From the NCBI RefSeq assembly GCF_947507565.1, contig NC_089182.1, forward strand, positions 186,001 through 250,000: a DNA stretch of 64,000 nt, given 5' to 3'. Positions 12,796-26,138 of the stretch are shown in pieces. How positions within the stretch are numbered: position 1 is the stretch's first letter; each line of letters begins with the position of its first letter. The stretch comes from Oscarella lobularis (taxonomy: Eukaryota > Porifera > Homoscleromorpha > Homosclerophorida > Oscarellidae). The translations under genes were made by a program, and so were the position numbers. The notes beneath the pieces are model-generated. The model worked only from the letters and a program-made list of their open reading frames with translations, was not told where the DNA came from and ran no database searches.

Positions 12796-13111
12796 CGCGT
12801 CGAGATGGCCCCCCCGAAGCGAGAACGATTTCCTGTGCTTCGATTCGCCCTCCGGGGAACGGTGAGAGCGCGCGTGCGAGGAAGGGAATGAGTTCGAATG
12901 AAGGACTCGGGCTTCTTCGCGTTAGCGGCTGCGTCGTAGCTCGCTTTGCAGATGAGGAGAGGGCTCACACGACGGAATGCAAATCAAAAGCATCACGTGA
13001 CAAGCAGCCAATTAATTATATACAGACTTGAGAACAGAAATCCACGAGCAAAAATTCTTCTGTAGTGTAGACGATAGAAATACCATTTTAACCACCTCGC
13101 CCCGTTTTCGT
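12796..13111. other. Intergenic: upstream of CTDSP, downstream of CHMP2A
   Basis: This 316-bp stretch is GC-rich near the CTDSP start and AT-rich near the CHMP2A stop. It presumably holds the CTDSP promoter. I see no TATA box, RNA gene or coding signal in it. Confidence 0.4.
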
Positions 13112-14208
13112 TCATTCTCGACGCAAATTGTCCAGTCTATAATATTAAAATTAAAATACCCACAAGAGTCATTAGACATTTATTACCTTGCTTGGAGATC
13201 GGCGTCGGCGGCACCGCTCTCCGCCCCCACGGCTGCCGTCGCTTGAGGCGTCGCCTTTTTCTTTGCCAGAGGATCTCCCACACCCCCAATATCAAACAAC
13301 TAAAAAAATCCCTATATAAGTATATCTGATTTTTTCCCTCCCTTACTTTGTCTGTGAGAGTGAGTCCCAGCTCGTCGAAAACTTGCTGCACGATGGCTTC
13401 CCTGTTGTGTAATACAAGTAAATCTCATCGACTCTTGGACGGATACAGCTAATTGGTTTTACCCTTCCTCTTCGTCCTCTTCCTCTCCAATGACGTCATC
13501 AACGGCGTCACTCATCATCTCCTCTTTCATATCCATTATTTCCGTCTGTTTTAGAAAAAAATATGGAGTGAATGGGAAATTGAAGGCTGGATACCTGTTT
13601 TTCAAATTCCATCATGATTTTCTGTATTTGAGGCAAATTCATCTGCTTGTTCATTGTAGCCATAGCCTACAAAAAAAAACACCAATAAAAACCGTCAATT
13701 GTCAAAATTTTATTCTCTTACCTTAGTGACTCCTTTCATAGCAGAAGCCATCTGCGCAGTAGACCTCAAAGTCTACACACATAAAATCAAATAGATTCCT
13801 AGACTATGATCTCATAGCTCTAACCTGTATCTTCAAAGATACGGCCTGTATGTTGGCCTTCATCAGAATAAATTTCTTCACGTAACGACGCGTTCGAACG
13901 AGATCTTTAGCCATGATTCTGACTGCTTCCTACATTTTATAAGGTCTTGAAACTGAGATCGCAGTTATTTTTTTTCTTCGCTATCTACCATTTGTCCCTG
14001 CTTCGCCATTTTCTTTATATCGGCTATAACTTTCTTTTCCTGTGATTCCAGTTTATTCTTTTCGCGATCGAGTTCCCTTTTGCGTGCGTTAGAGCGCGAT
14101 TCGGTTCGTTTTGACGCGAGTTTACCTGATGGTCTTGTTGAGGGCCCTCTGATTCTGTTTGAGGATTTCTTCTGGCGTCTTTCGCTTGCCAAAAAGCCAC
14201 GACATCAT
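13112..14208 (-). CDS. CHMP2A: CHMP2A: ESCRT-III subunit
   Basis: This ESCRT-III (Snf7-family) subunit works in membrane scission: multivesicular bodies, cytokinesis and membrane repair. It starts MMSWLFGKRKTPEEILKQNQ at 14208; the second Met at 14205 is an equally good start. Helix 1-2 sequence RELDREKNKLESQEKKVIAD leads to IKKMAKQGQM, then VRRYVKKFILMKANIQAVSL-like sequence across the 13915-13850 exons. KGVTKAMATMNKQMNLPQIQ continues to KIMMEFEKQTEIMDMKEEMM. The acidic tail contains IGEEEDEE. A C-terminal MIM1-like helix, DADLQARLDNLRRE, is completed only after removing the intron 13119-13184. The stop is at 13112-13114. Without that intron the protein would end early at ...LQAR. At least six introns are visible. 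Confidence 0.93.
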
Positions 14209-14420
14209 CGTCTTGCAAGCAAACTGCTCTCAAAAGGGTCACAAGATCGCGAGAATTAGAAGAAAGTGATGTCACTACTGCTAGTGATGTCACTGTCGGC
14301 GCCCGGATAATCAACCCCCGGATAGACGCCTCGGTGGTCATGAGACAAATTCTTCCCCATCCTCGTCCCATTCACTACTACGGAGCAAAATTCATGGGAG
14401 CGACGATGTGGTTTTGGATT

Positions 14421-14720
14421 TTATGGCGTCTGAAACACGATTGGCCCGAATTGATCGTCAGTTTGCACCTCTTTCGCTCGTACGACGCCTTTTGATCGTT
14501 TCTTTTCACTCAGGGTCATCATCACGCCATAAAAGACGAAAAAGGCGATCACTAACGTGAAACAGAAAAAGAGGGAACCCCAAACGAATTCGGAGAACTG
14601 CAGTAGTAAAAATACTGTGTTTTCTAAATACGCGATAAGAATAATAATAAGAATATGAACAAAAAGTGAAGTGGTGAAATCCGGCATACCAGATGCAACC
14701 AAAACCCATTCAATATACAT
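14421..14720 (-). CDS. Small two-helix membrane protein, 99 aa, family unknown
   Basis: The frame runs from ATG at 14720 (MYIEWVLVASGMPDF) to a TAA stop at 14421. Two hydrophobic segments are clear: LFVHILIIILIAYLENTVFL (about residues 19-39) and LFFCFTLVIAFFVFYGVMM (about 50-70). A basic, polar tail (SEKKRSKGVVRAKEVQTDDQ) follows. The ATG lies just 11 bp past the stop of the upstream MAP3K gene on the same strand. It may therefore be carried in that transcript's 3' region, be a separate tiny gene, or be a 3' exon of something else. I recognise no family. Confidence 0.4.
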   Translation of the reverse strand: MYIEWVLVASGMPDFTTSLFVHILIIILIAYLENTVFLLLQFSEFVWGSLFFCFTLVIAFFVFYGVMMTLSEKKRSKGVVRAKEVQTDDQFGPIVFQTP

Positions 14721-14731
14721 AGTAGTTAAAA

Positions 14732-17219
<2,488 letters not shown>

Positions 17220-17434
17220 TCGCTAATTCATTTAAAATCTTTAAGAAGAACTCTTCTAGTGTCGCTAAACTAACGATAAAATGAAACAGTTTCGATTTTC
17301 CTCGCTAATTAAAAAAAGAGACAAAACGTGACGTCACACAACATAGAACATTTTCCACTCACATTCCTACGGGGCACACCACTTACTCTACCCCTCTCTA
17401 GAACTTAAAACGTATATGTAACACTTATAAAAGT

Positions 17435-20400
17435 CTAGAGGTCAGTGTCAAAATATTGCTGGGGTCCGTCTGTTTGCATAGCGAGAGGGAAACCACCCGA
17501 TTGGCCCACCATTCCATCATACGATAAATCAGGTTGGGGCTGCTGCTGTTGATAAGACGCTTGAGGAATCATAGGCTGTTGTTGCTGATAACTGGGATTG
17601 AATCCCCCTGGAACCTGTGGCCCCACGCCTCCACCACTCATTTGTCTCGCAACAGCGGCGTGATGAGCTGCGGCAGCGGCAGCGGCAGCTAAGAAAACCA
17701 ATAAAATTTAGTACAAAATCAATCATTATAAAAACTACCTTGGGGTGGTTGCTGTTGTTGTTGTTGTTGTTGCATGTGCTGCATTCCCTGGTAACCTCCT
17801 GGGCGTGCGATCAACTGCTGTTGCAGTTGCTGTCTCAAAGGCCTCGAGAACGTATCCGTCTTTTTAGAGACGAAAACGTTCATAAACCAATACCTACGCG
17901 TCTATAATAAGAATTACCTCTGACCACTGTCCGCCTGCTGAGTCAGTTCGAGCCAGAGTTGACGTCAATTCGACAGATAATCTCGTTCTGTAATCCTGGC
18001 TCTTATCCTCGGACATCCGGAAGAGTGCAGCAGCGGCGTACGTTGCTAAGCAAAACAATTAGACAATCAGTTTAATTTCGTTTGCTGATTATTTACCGAT
18101 TCCTTCGTTTCTTGACTGTAGCAATTCGGTCAAAGGCGCCGCCGCGTTCTCCGCTTCAATCGCCTCCGCGTATTCTTTCTCAAAAGCCATCTCACATAGG
18201 GCCCCAGACGCAACGCGAACAACGTTCTCATGAGACGAGTAAAGCAACTACGAAGAGGGGCTATATAGAGACGCCAGATCTCCCTCCCCAACTACTTTAC
18301 GTACTTGTACAAATAACGGAATGCACGCTAATCCATGTATGACAGCTCGATTTGCAGGATCTCTGGCGAGAATGTGCAACGCACCAACACATCCTTCGAC
18401 AATCTCCTCCATAGCAACTCCATCCTTCACACACACAAAAAAAATAGATGAGTTAATTCTATTTGTCTACTTTTACGTACCACTCTTGCTGGTTTCGTAT
18501 CGGGTCCGAGAGACAGTTGGCGCTGTACGATCTGATGAGCATTAGACAGCAATTGACAGAGACGATGAATTCCACCGTTCTCTCTTATCGGAGTGTGATT
18601 ATGCGGAGAGAGCGCCAGATTGCGAATCAGACCAATCACGGCCTTGAGAAGAGGCCACTTGGACGGCGGATCAAGAATCTTAACAATGATAGGAATTCCG
18701 TATTGAAGACGAATCGTATTCTGAGCCATTTCCGCTTCCGGATGTCGACTGGTAAGATGCCGCAGCGCACACACAGCCGGCTCCGCAATCTCGTCATGAT
18801 CACCAGCCTGAGAACATATGCGAAGCAAAGCCTCAATCCCACCACACTGACAAACAACAACCTAAGAAGAAAAAACAATATAAAGACACACTATACATAA
18901 GACTTTTATATTTACTTTATTCTGAAGGTTGTTGCAGGTGAGATTGGAGAGAATTCCAACGGCACACGTCACGGACGCCACGTCATTAATCGACAACATC
19001 TGTATGAGAATTTGAAGCAATTGTTGCTGATTCTGAAGGTGACTCGCGGCGTCGGACAAATTTCTCAAACACCACAGGCAATTCTGTACGAGACGCGATG
19101 ACCGACCCGTCAAATGAGCCGTCAGGGCTGCGAGACCTCCAGCCTAAAAATACACCACCAATCGATTATTCAAAAAAAAGAGGAAATCAAATATATATTA
19201 TTTATATTTACGTCGACTATGGCTTGCTTGTTCATTGGGCAAACGGAAAGGACCTTGAGAAGACGGCTCGTCGTCCATAGCAACTTTTCATACGTAAACG
19301 TTTTCATGATTCGAACGAGTTCCGCTGGACCCCCGCAGCCCAGAATACTCAGCTTGCTCTCTTGACTCCCATACGCCAATATGTGAAGGCAATCCACGGT
19401 GATGGCTAAAAATTTCGGATTTCCTCTCGACAAAAGCGAAACCATTTTCTGAAGCCCCCCTTAAAAATAAATAATAATAGAGTGAGTTTTTATTTATTTA
19501 TTTATTTATTTATTACCAGCGATGCGGAGTGACATTTTGCTTCCGTCTTGATGTAGCAACAAATTGTGCAAAGTGGTTATTGCATAAAAGAGAACGTTCT
19601 CGACGGGCGAACTGGATAAAGAGACCCCATATAGCTTCTCCCTCCCCCAAATTGGAATCTCCTTTGCATACCCAAGAAGACGAACAAGAGCTGGAATTCC
19701 ACCCGCTTTGTACATAGAAGACAGTCCTTGTCTAAATGAGGCAATGCAAATGATTAAGGCAATTTTGAATATAAAAGACGCCCTCTATAAACACCAAATT
19801 ACGAGCCCAATCCACGTTCACCACAAAGGAAATTAAATAATGAAACCGGACAAATCTTACGCGCCGCAAATCGAATCATTTTCTCATACCCAATACGATT
19901 AATTACCTGTGATGGGATAAATTGTGAAGAGTTCCGCTAATCGATCTCATGGCATCGGGTTCATTCGTCGTTCCAAGAACGTGAACCAATCCGCCAATCA
20001 GCGCCGGATTTCCAATAATCGCGTGTCGACTCGCCTCCCTTTTCGACAGTTCGTGCACAATCAAAGCGGCGTGGTTCACGACAGACGGATCTCCGTCGCC
20101 TAGCAACCGCGTTGCCTCGGGGATAACACGCCCCGCCAAATCAGCATCATCTTGATAGTTGATAATACTCATCACGGCGTTCCGAAGCATCGCGGACGGT
20201 TCCGCTAGACGCTGCATGCTGCTCGGCTCCGCGGGGGTGCCGGGAATGCTGACGCTGCTCATTCGGCTCATGGGATCATCCTGAATGGGTTCGCTGTACA
20301 TGCCATGGGGAGGATGACTATAAAGTCGATATAAATGTATGTAGATTGACCGCCAGATATAATATGTAGTCAAATACCTCAGTCCTCCTCCTCCTCCTCT

Positions 20401-21556
20401 TGATGATGCGGAGGGCGGTCGTTTCGGTTGTCGCCAGTCGCTTACGCCGCTGTGATTGGATGGCGGCGGAGGTGGATCGTCTTCTGTGTCTGACTGAATT
20501 CCTGACTGAATGCCAGACGGAGCGCCAGATGGAACGCCGCTTGTTGCAATTCCTGATGCAATTCCCGAATCGGGTGGCGGTCTTCCGGGCGAACCGAGCA
20601 ATTCCAGCAACTCGCCCATTCCTGGTATACAACAAAACCCTTGCCAATGACATCACCATCAAAAAACGACGTATGTACCAGTCGACGGGTCGAAGCCGAG
20701 TTCACCGCCACCACCAGTCATGGGGTCAGAGAAGCCGCCGCCACCACCACTCTGTTGCCTATAAAGAAAAACAAAGGAAACAATGAGCGGCTGCTGTAGC
20801 GCCTTGGGAGTCCGTTTGCCAATGATACATGTATCAGTCTCGACTACTGTACTGCTGTACTACAGTACTACGGACCCTTGGCAGTTGGGAGGCGATGACG
20901 TATCGGTCATGTCGAGGATCATATCCAAAACGGATTGATGATGAAGGGAGTCGTTTAACGCGTTAGCGCCGCCTAATACCATGACTCTAGCGATTGCGGG
21001 GAGCACGTCGAATGAGCGAAGCGACTCGCGATCGCTTGGATATAAACGGATGCGACGGGACGCCGACCCCGCCCGCGACAGCCAATTAAGCTCGACCGCC
21101 GAATCCATAGCAAAGAAATGATTCCTTGCGAGTCAAAGAAAGGACGAAGATTGCCGCGCGATCGCGACTCGAGCGCGTCGCTAATAACGCGCTAATCGAC
21201 GCTCTCCGCGAGCCCGATTCAATAAGTCGTCTCAGGACCGCCAAAGACGATCAAAGGGGAAGATCGCGCGCGAGGGGAGCGAGCGAGTGCGCAAAGCGAG
21301 AGAAAAAAAAGCGCGTCGTCACCTGTTCAGAGGAGAGGGCAAGTAAGGCGATTGTTGGCCGCCGCCGCCGCCGAACTGCATCGCCTAAAGGCGCGACATG
21401 TACCCCAATCGATCGTCGGATGTCGTCGCTTTTTTTTTTTCGCTTACCGGATCGCCGCCGTAATATTGATGTTGCGATTGGGCTGCTTGTCGGGGAAACA
21501 ATGAAAAATGGATAAATCGTTCGCCGATCGAGGGGCCTACCCTGTTGAGCTGTCAT
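17435..21556 (-). CDS. CTNNB1: Beta-catenin
   Basis: Beta-catenin is the Wnt effector and cadherin linker. The start is ATG at 21556 (MTAQQG, spliced to [13 protein letters not shown] and then to a Gly-rich exon). The destruction box reads [13 protein letters not shown] at about 20560-20520: GSK3/CK1 sites at S33, S37 and T41 positions are kept, while the S45 position is shifted by one. The alpha-catenin binding region [14 protein letters not shown] leads into twelve armadillo repeats spread over many short exons. Conserved pieces include [118 protein letters not shown]-like sequence and [18 protein letters not shown]. The C-terminus is Gln/Ala-rich and ends in DTDL, the class I PDZ ligand of bilaterian beta-catenin. 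Confidence 0.95.
20876..21108 (-). other. Possible alternative first exon of beta-catenin inside an intron
   Basis: Within the intron between the Gly-rich third exon and the QQSGGGGG exon, an open frame starts at ATG 21108 ([14 protein letters not shown]). It runs to a GT at 20875. Spliced there, it would join in the correct phase to the next exon, giving ...[16 protein letters not shown]. The donor sequence (AAGG/GTCCGT) is weak. Without splicing the frame stops at 20860. Confidence 0.25.
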
Positions 21557-22266
21557 GTTTTGGTATGAAAATACGAGCAACAATTCACACGGGAAAGATG
21601 GAGATGGCGAGGACCCTCGGGCCGAGATCGAATTTTCTTCTTTTCTCGTCCTACGTCAACTGGGGAGACGCGCGAGAGAGAGAGGGTTGAGATTGCGATT
21701 GAAATGGGTGGGACGCGTGCGCGAGGCGACGATCCGAAGGCGTATTTTGTCGTTCGGTCGCGCGCCCGTTTGTCATTCCCAGTCCAAACATGGCCCTTTA
21801 TCATATGTTTCTCTTCGAACAATGGTCTTTGTCGATCGGGGGACCCACGGGAAATCGTTTTCGGGGTGTCGAGAGTGCTAGAGTACCGCGGGGATGCTCA
21901 CCGCCGTTCAAAAATACGGTCTCAGGAGACGCACGACCAAAAGTTCCTGCCCTTGACGAAATACAGTCGGGGATCGATCGCGAGGCGATCTCGTGACCAC
22001 GCTTTGAGGAGATTAATTATGCGTCGGCTCTTCTCATTGGTTTGCTCCGCCCACGTGGTCGCCCGCCAGGAAATACAATGACGTATATCGACGTGACACT
22101 CCTGATGACTTCGTTGCCCGAGCGCTCGTCCTCTTGGAAGTAGAACTTTGAGATGACCGCAGCGAGCCCAAAATCAATGCAAATTGCATGAAAATTCCTT
22201 AGCCACACGCGCGGTGAGCAATAACTGTATTGAAATCAATTCGCGGTTCCTCCTCCGTTTCGCCGA
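21557..22266. promoter_or_regulatory. Divergent intergenic region between beta-catenin and PEX11
   Basis: This is 710 bp with no supported gene. It must carry both upstream regions. The half next to beta-catenin is GC-rich and rich in CpG and GATCG words, while the PEX11 half is more AT-rich. No TATA box was identified with confidence. Confidence 0.4.
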
Positions 22267-23031
22267 ATGGATACCGCAAAGGACTGCATCGCGTTCCTGC
22301 AATTGACAGCAGGTCGAGATAAAGTTTACAGGTCAGCGGTTGCTATATTCGTCCAACCGCAGCTCGATAATTCATAAAACGGCTCTTTTTCACTCAGAAC
22401 GCTCCAATACCTAAGCAGATTGCTGCTACGAGTGCGGTTCAATAATGATGATGACGATGATGATGGCGGCACCAGTCTTGCTTCCCTATTTCTTCAAGCA
22501 TTCGAGTCTCATATGACGATCTCGAGAAAACGTGCGTAAAATGAGATAGTGTTCTAATTAATTCACCTTTTTACCTTGCCAGTTTTTCGTCTTTTCAATG
22601 TTTTCGAGTTCGCAATTAGAGCATTGGAAGCGCGACAAAACCCGGACGTCGTTGTGTCAGCATTGGAAACGTGTTCTCTACTATTAAAATCGCTTTGGAT
22701 GGTTTTCGATCACGTCATTTGGCTTTCCAAAGCCCTTCACATTCCTTTCGATGCAGAATCCATGGCAAGGAAATCCAATTGGACGTGGCTACTTGCACTC
22801 ATTCTATGCGTTGTGCAAGACATTTACAAAATCAAAATCAGAAAAACGCAACAGTCCTACTGGGATCTGATAAGAGATACGTGCGACTTGCTCATTCCCG
22901 TTGGAAATCTACGCCTGATTGGCTGGCACGACCGCGGTTCGGCTGGCTTGTTCGGTGTCATATCTTCGCTCATGAGAGCGAGCGAAATCTGGACGAAAGA
23001 AATTAGAACAAGAAAAACAAGAAGATACTAA
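22267..23031 (+). CDS. PEX11B: PEX11: peroxisomal membrane elongation factor
   Basis: PEX11 drives elongation and division of peroxisomes and works with FIS1 and a dynamin-related GTPase. Exon 1 starts MDTAKDCIAFLQLTAGRDKV at 22267 and ends at about 22331. Exon 2 (from about 22400) encodes TLQYLSRLLLRVRFNNDDDD with an unusual Asp run. The last exon (about 22582-23031) carries LFNVFEFAIRALEARQNPDV, VFDHVIWLSKALHIP, the first hydrophobic stretch WTWLLALILCVVQDIYKIK, RDTCDLLIPVGNLRLIGW and the C-terminal hydrophobic GSAGLFGVISSLM. The order and spacing match metazoan PEX11 of the alpha/beta group. The end is basic. It converges on ICA1, with 65 bp between the stops. Confidence 0.88.
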
Positions 23032-23096
23032 ACTAATAATGCACATGTACTGAAAGACTTCCTATGAGGGGATGCATGTATCAGAGAATTAGATAT

Positions 23097-24927
23097 CTAG
23101 CACTTTGAGCTGTTTTCTTCACCGTCCCCTTCGCCGTCTCCCGCACCGCCGCCACCTCCTGATTCCAATTCATCGTGATTGGCAAAGGGATCCAGTTCAG
23201 CAAATCGATTGAACCACGCAGACATTGGCATTGGACTCTTCTTCTTCTGCTTCCTTTGTCTGTCTGCCGTCTCCTGCTCTTCCTTTGCAATCCTTCCTTC
23301 CTCCTCTTGACGTGACACCGCTTCTTGTGATTGGTTCGGTTTCAAACAGGGCGAAAGGTCCAATGATTCGAAATCAGTCACGTCCAAATCTAATAAATCT
23401 GACGGCATTACCAAATCCCCTTTACCTTTAGCCAAATTCTCTAGAAAATCATCCTTGGATTGCCGTGGAGGTGACTTCAGCTTTTGAGTCATTAATTTCA
23501 GTTCGTTTTCCCACGTCTCGTCGTTCTCTTCTTCTTCTTCTCCTCCTCTTTTCTCCTCGCCACCTTTGTCTTCGTTTGTGTAATTCGGCCAATCCAGTCG
23601 TCTCAATTCTTCCATTATAAATTTCTGCTCTTCACTCTGCGGCTCTCCCTCCTCTTCCTCGCCGTTATCATCGTCTCTTTTTCTCAAATCGAATTCTCCC
23701 TTTTCCTCCTCCTCCTCTTCCTCCTCCTCCTCCTCATATTTCTCTTCATCATCCTCCACTTTGCCTTCCGATTGCTCAACATTTGCAGACCCAAAAAGAT
23801 CTGAATCCCAATCTTCCGCCTGCTCCGACGCTTCCCCTTCCTTCACCACATCTTTCAATAATCGATACTGATGATGATGATATGATTGGGACCAATCCAG
23901 CAGCTCTTTGAAACGCTGCTCAGATTCGCCAAAGCTCACGCTTAGAGACTGGTAATAAGGATTAAGAGATTTTGACAGCAAGTTGCAATGACTAGCGCTT
24001 AGCACTTCAATTTTCTCACAGACATCCACTTTTAAACGATCAAATCGTCGCTTCGCCTCTTTCACAGCTTTCTGGGCCTAATAAAAATAAAAAAATTCAT
24101 GTCAGAATTGCAGTTTTCTTCCTCTTACGTCGCGATATTTTTGCAGCAATTTCTGATCTTCTGGATCCAGATTTTTCGACGCGTCTTTGAGCCACAGCAA
24201 TCCGCCGCGATATTCTCTTCTCAGCTTTTCCATTTGATCGGTGGTCGACTTGGCGTCGGCTAAAGCGCGACGACAAAACGTCTCCATCTCGTCGTGAAGA
24301 CGAGTCAAAGGAGTCACGCACTTTATCCTGAAAAATTTATAATTATATTAATTAATTCCTTTGATCTGTTTCGCACCTTTCGTCGCTGTCTCCTTCAAAA
24401 ACTTTGGAAAGATTGAGCATTGATTTACCAGCACGAGATTCGTCTTGATTTCCTTCAGCGTGAAGAAAATCAGCGAGTTCCTGTTCACGATCTGACGTAT
24501 CTGAAATAAACGCCTCCTCTATCCCACGTACAAAAGAAAACGTTGTGTTCTAACCAGTGAGTTTCTTCCTATATGCAGAACAGATTCTAGTCAGACGATC
24601 CGATGTCGCCTGAATTGATTTCATGTGCTAAGAAAAAAAAAATTAAATAAAATTCAAACTTTTTTTCCCTCTTGCCTCGAGTCTTAGATCGAGTTGCGCG
24701 TCTCCGGCGACGACGTATTCGTCTTGCCTCTTGCCTCGCTTTTCGATCCACGACTGTTTGGTTTTCCAGTACTTTTTCTTGACTTTGGCGCTTAGTGATG
24801 GACTTCCTGTGCGTTCCCTTCCCCTGTAATAACGATGGCCGCCTTCTTCGGTCAAATCGACGTCTGGAACGCGTCGATAGCCCGATCCTGTTTGGAGAAA
24901 AGACGACGACGAAGACGACGACGCCAT
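23097..24927 (-). CDS. ICA1: ICA1/ICA69: AH (BAR-like) domain protein
   Basis: ICA1 is an arfaptin-homology protein that binds PICK1 and Rab2 and acts in secretory and dense-core vesicle biogenesis. It starts MASSSSSSSFLQTG at 24927. The AH domain begins KKYWKTKQSWIEKRGKRQDE, then VVAGDAQLDLRLEA, ELADFLHAEGNQDESRAGKS, LHDEMETFCRRALAD, YRGGLLWLKDASKNLDPED and FDRLKVDVCEKIEVLSASHC. A long acidic spacer with Glu runs follows (about 23760-23690 is almost pure Glu codons). The conserved ICAC C-terminal motif is SAWFNRFAELDPFANHDE, and after a Gly-rich stretch the protein ends NSSKC. About five exons are visible. It shares a 303-bp upstream region with FIS1. Confidence 0.92.
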
Positions 24928-25230
24928 TGGAAGCGGTAGAGGAATAGAAAGAGCGGGCGCACTTCTCCCCCACTCTTCGAAGACCTTCTGAGGTTATTAA
25001 GCAACGCAGCGCTTGCTCATGTATCGCTTACTGAAGCAAGACCTTCGAAAAATGTAGCCAGGCAGCGAGAAAGCGGCCTCAAAGAGAAGTATACGTGTTA
25101 TTATCCGGGCTTCCGTGAATCCAGCTCGCGATCGGCTGTTTTACCTCTAGGAAGTAAGAATTGCGAGTCTTTCGCCGCAGAGAGGTCTTATCATTGCGTA
25201 CAGGTTCGTTTCGCTAAAGAGAAGCATCGA
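24928..25230. promoter_or_regulatory. Shared upstream region of ICA1 and FIS1
   Basis: These 303 bp lie between divergent ATGs. The region contains no supported ORF or RNA gene and presumably acts as a bidirectional promoter. Confidence 0.45.
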
Positions 25231-25838
25231 ATGGAAAGCATTCTAAAGGAAACGATACCTCTGGACGACTTGAAAGTACGGTAGCGCCTCCAGAGAAACC
25301 ACTCCTACGGTCAACACATCCTTTTTAGAACTTTGAGCGTCAATTCGTGCAGGAACGTCGTAAAGGCAAAGTGAAAGACTCGACGCAATTCAGCTACGCT
25401 TGGGCTCTCACTCGCAGCCAATACAAAGACGACATCCATAAGGGAATCGGGCTTCTAGAAAGTCAGTACAGTAAAACACAATACGACTCCCCTTCTATCC
25501 TATATCCTAGACCTTTGCACGACGAACAAAGGAACAGATCAAAGAGATTATCTTTTTTATATTGCTGTCGCCTATTATCGCCTGGAAGAATATTCCAAAG
25601 CGTTACCGTACGTCCAGAGAATTCTCTCGACGGAACCGAACAACCAGCAAGCGCAAGAACTGGAAAGAATCATCAAAAGAAAAATTCACCGAGGTACGTT
25701 TGCATCTCGTTTTGACGTCACTTGCCCATGAAATTTTCTCTTGTAGAGGGTCTCATGGGATTGGCCGTTGTCGGAGGCGGGGTCGCTGTTGCCGCGGCAG
25801 CCGCTGTTGGCGCTCTAATCGCACTTGCAAGAAAATGA
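25231..25838 (+). CDS. FIS1: FIS1: tail-anchored mitochondrial/peroxisomal fission protein
   Basis: FIS1 is an outer-membrane TPR protein acting in mitochondrial and peroxisomal fission and quality control. Exon 1 is short (MESILKETIPLDDLK, 25231-25275). Exon 2 encodes NFERQFVQERRKGKVKDSTQ, FSYAWALTRSQYKDDI and GIGLLES. The next encodes a segment with DYLFYIAVAYYRLEEYSKAL, then PYVQRILSTEPNNQQAQELE. The last exon encodes the tail anchor GLMGLAVVGGGVAVAAAAAV, then GALIALARK. The tail's Ala/Gly/Val richness and short basic end fit the family. All these segments align with FIS1 without gaps of note. The stop is TGA at 25836-25838. Confidence 0.93.
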
Positions 25839-25927
25839 AACATTCAACTAGATAATTAGTTTAGGAAAAGCCTTTTTTAAGAGTGCAACAATAACAAAAT
25901 AGAAATTTGCCCCTTGTACGGACACGA

Positions 25928-26098
25928 ATGAAGACGGACACAAATACAACGAAGGAAGAAGAAGTGAAAGAAGATCATCCGGACGTGAAAAAAAAACCCC
26001 AACTACACAATAAAGGTCAAGGGTCCAAGGTAAATGAAAAAGATAAGAAAAGAGAGGAAAAATTGTGCAGGGTGACGCTCAGCAAGATGCGTGGCTAG
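25928..26098 (+). CDS. Small Lys/Glu-rich ORF, 56 aa, doubtful
   Basis: The frame runs from ATG at 25928 (MKTDTNTTKEEEVKEDHPDV) to the stop at 26096-26098. It is very polar and low in complexity. It lies between the convergent 3' ends of FIS1 and the MAGUK gene, so it may be 3'-UTR sequence of FIS1. I recognise no family and see no promoter signal. Confidence 0.15.
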   Translation: MKTDTNTTKEEEVKEDHPDVKKKPQLHNKGQGSKVNEKDKKREEKLCRVTLSKMRG

Positions 26099-26138
26099 AG
26101 GTAATCTAATCTAATGAACGGGGGAGATGGAACTTTTT

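Noticed and set aside
23690-23760. GA-rich/CT-rich tract as a regulatory repeat
   Set aside because: It is in frame in ICA1 and encodes the acidic Glu spacer of the protein.
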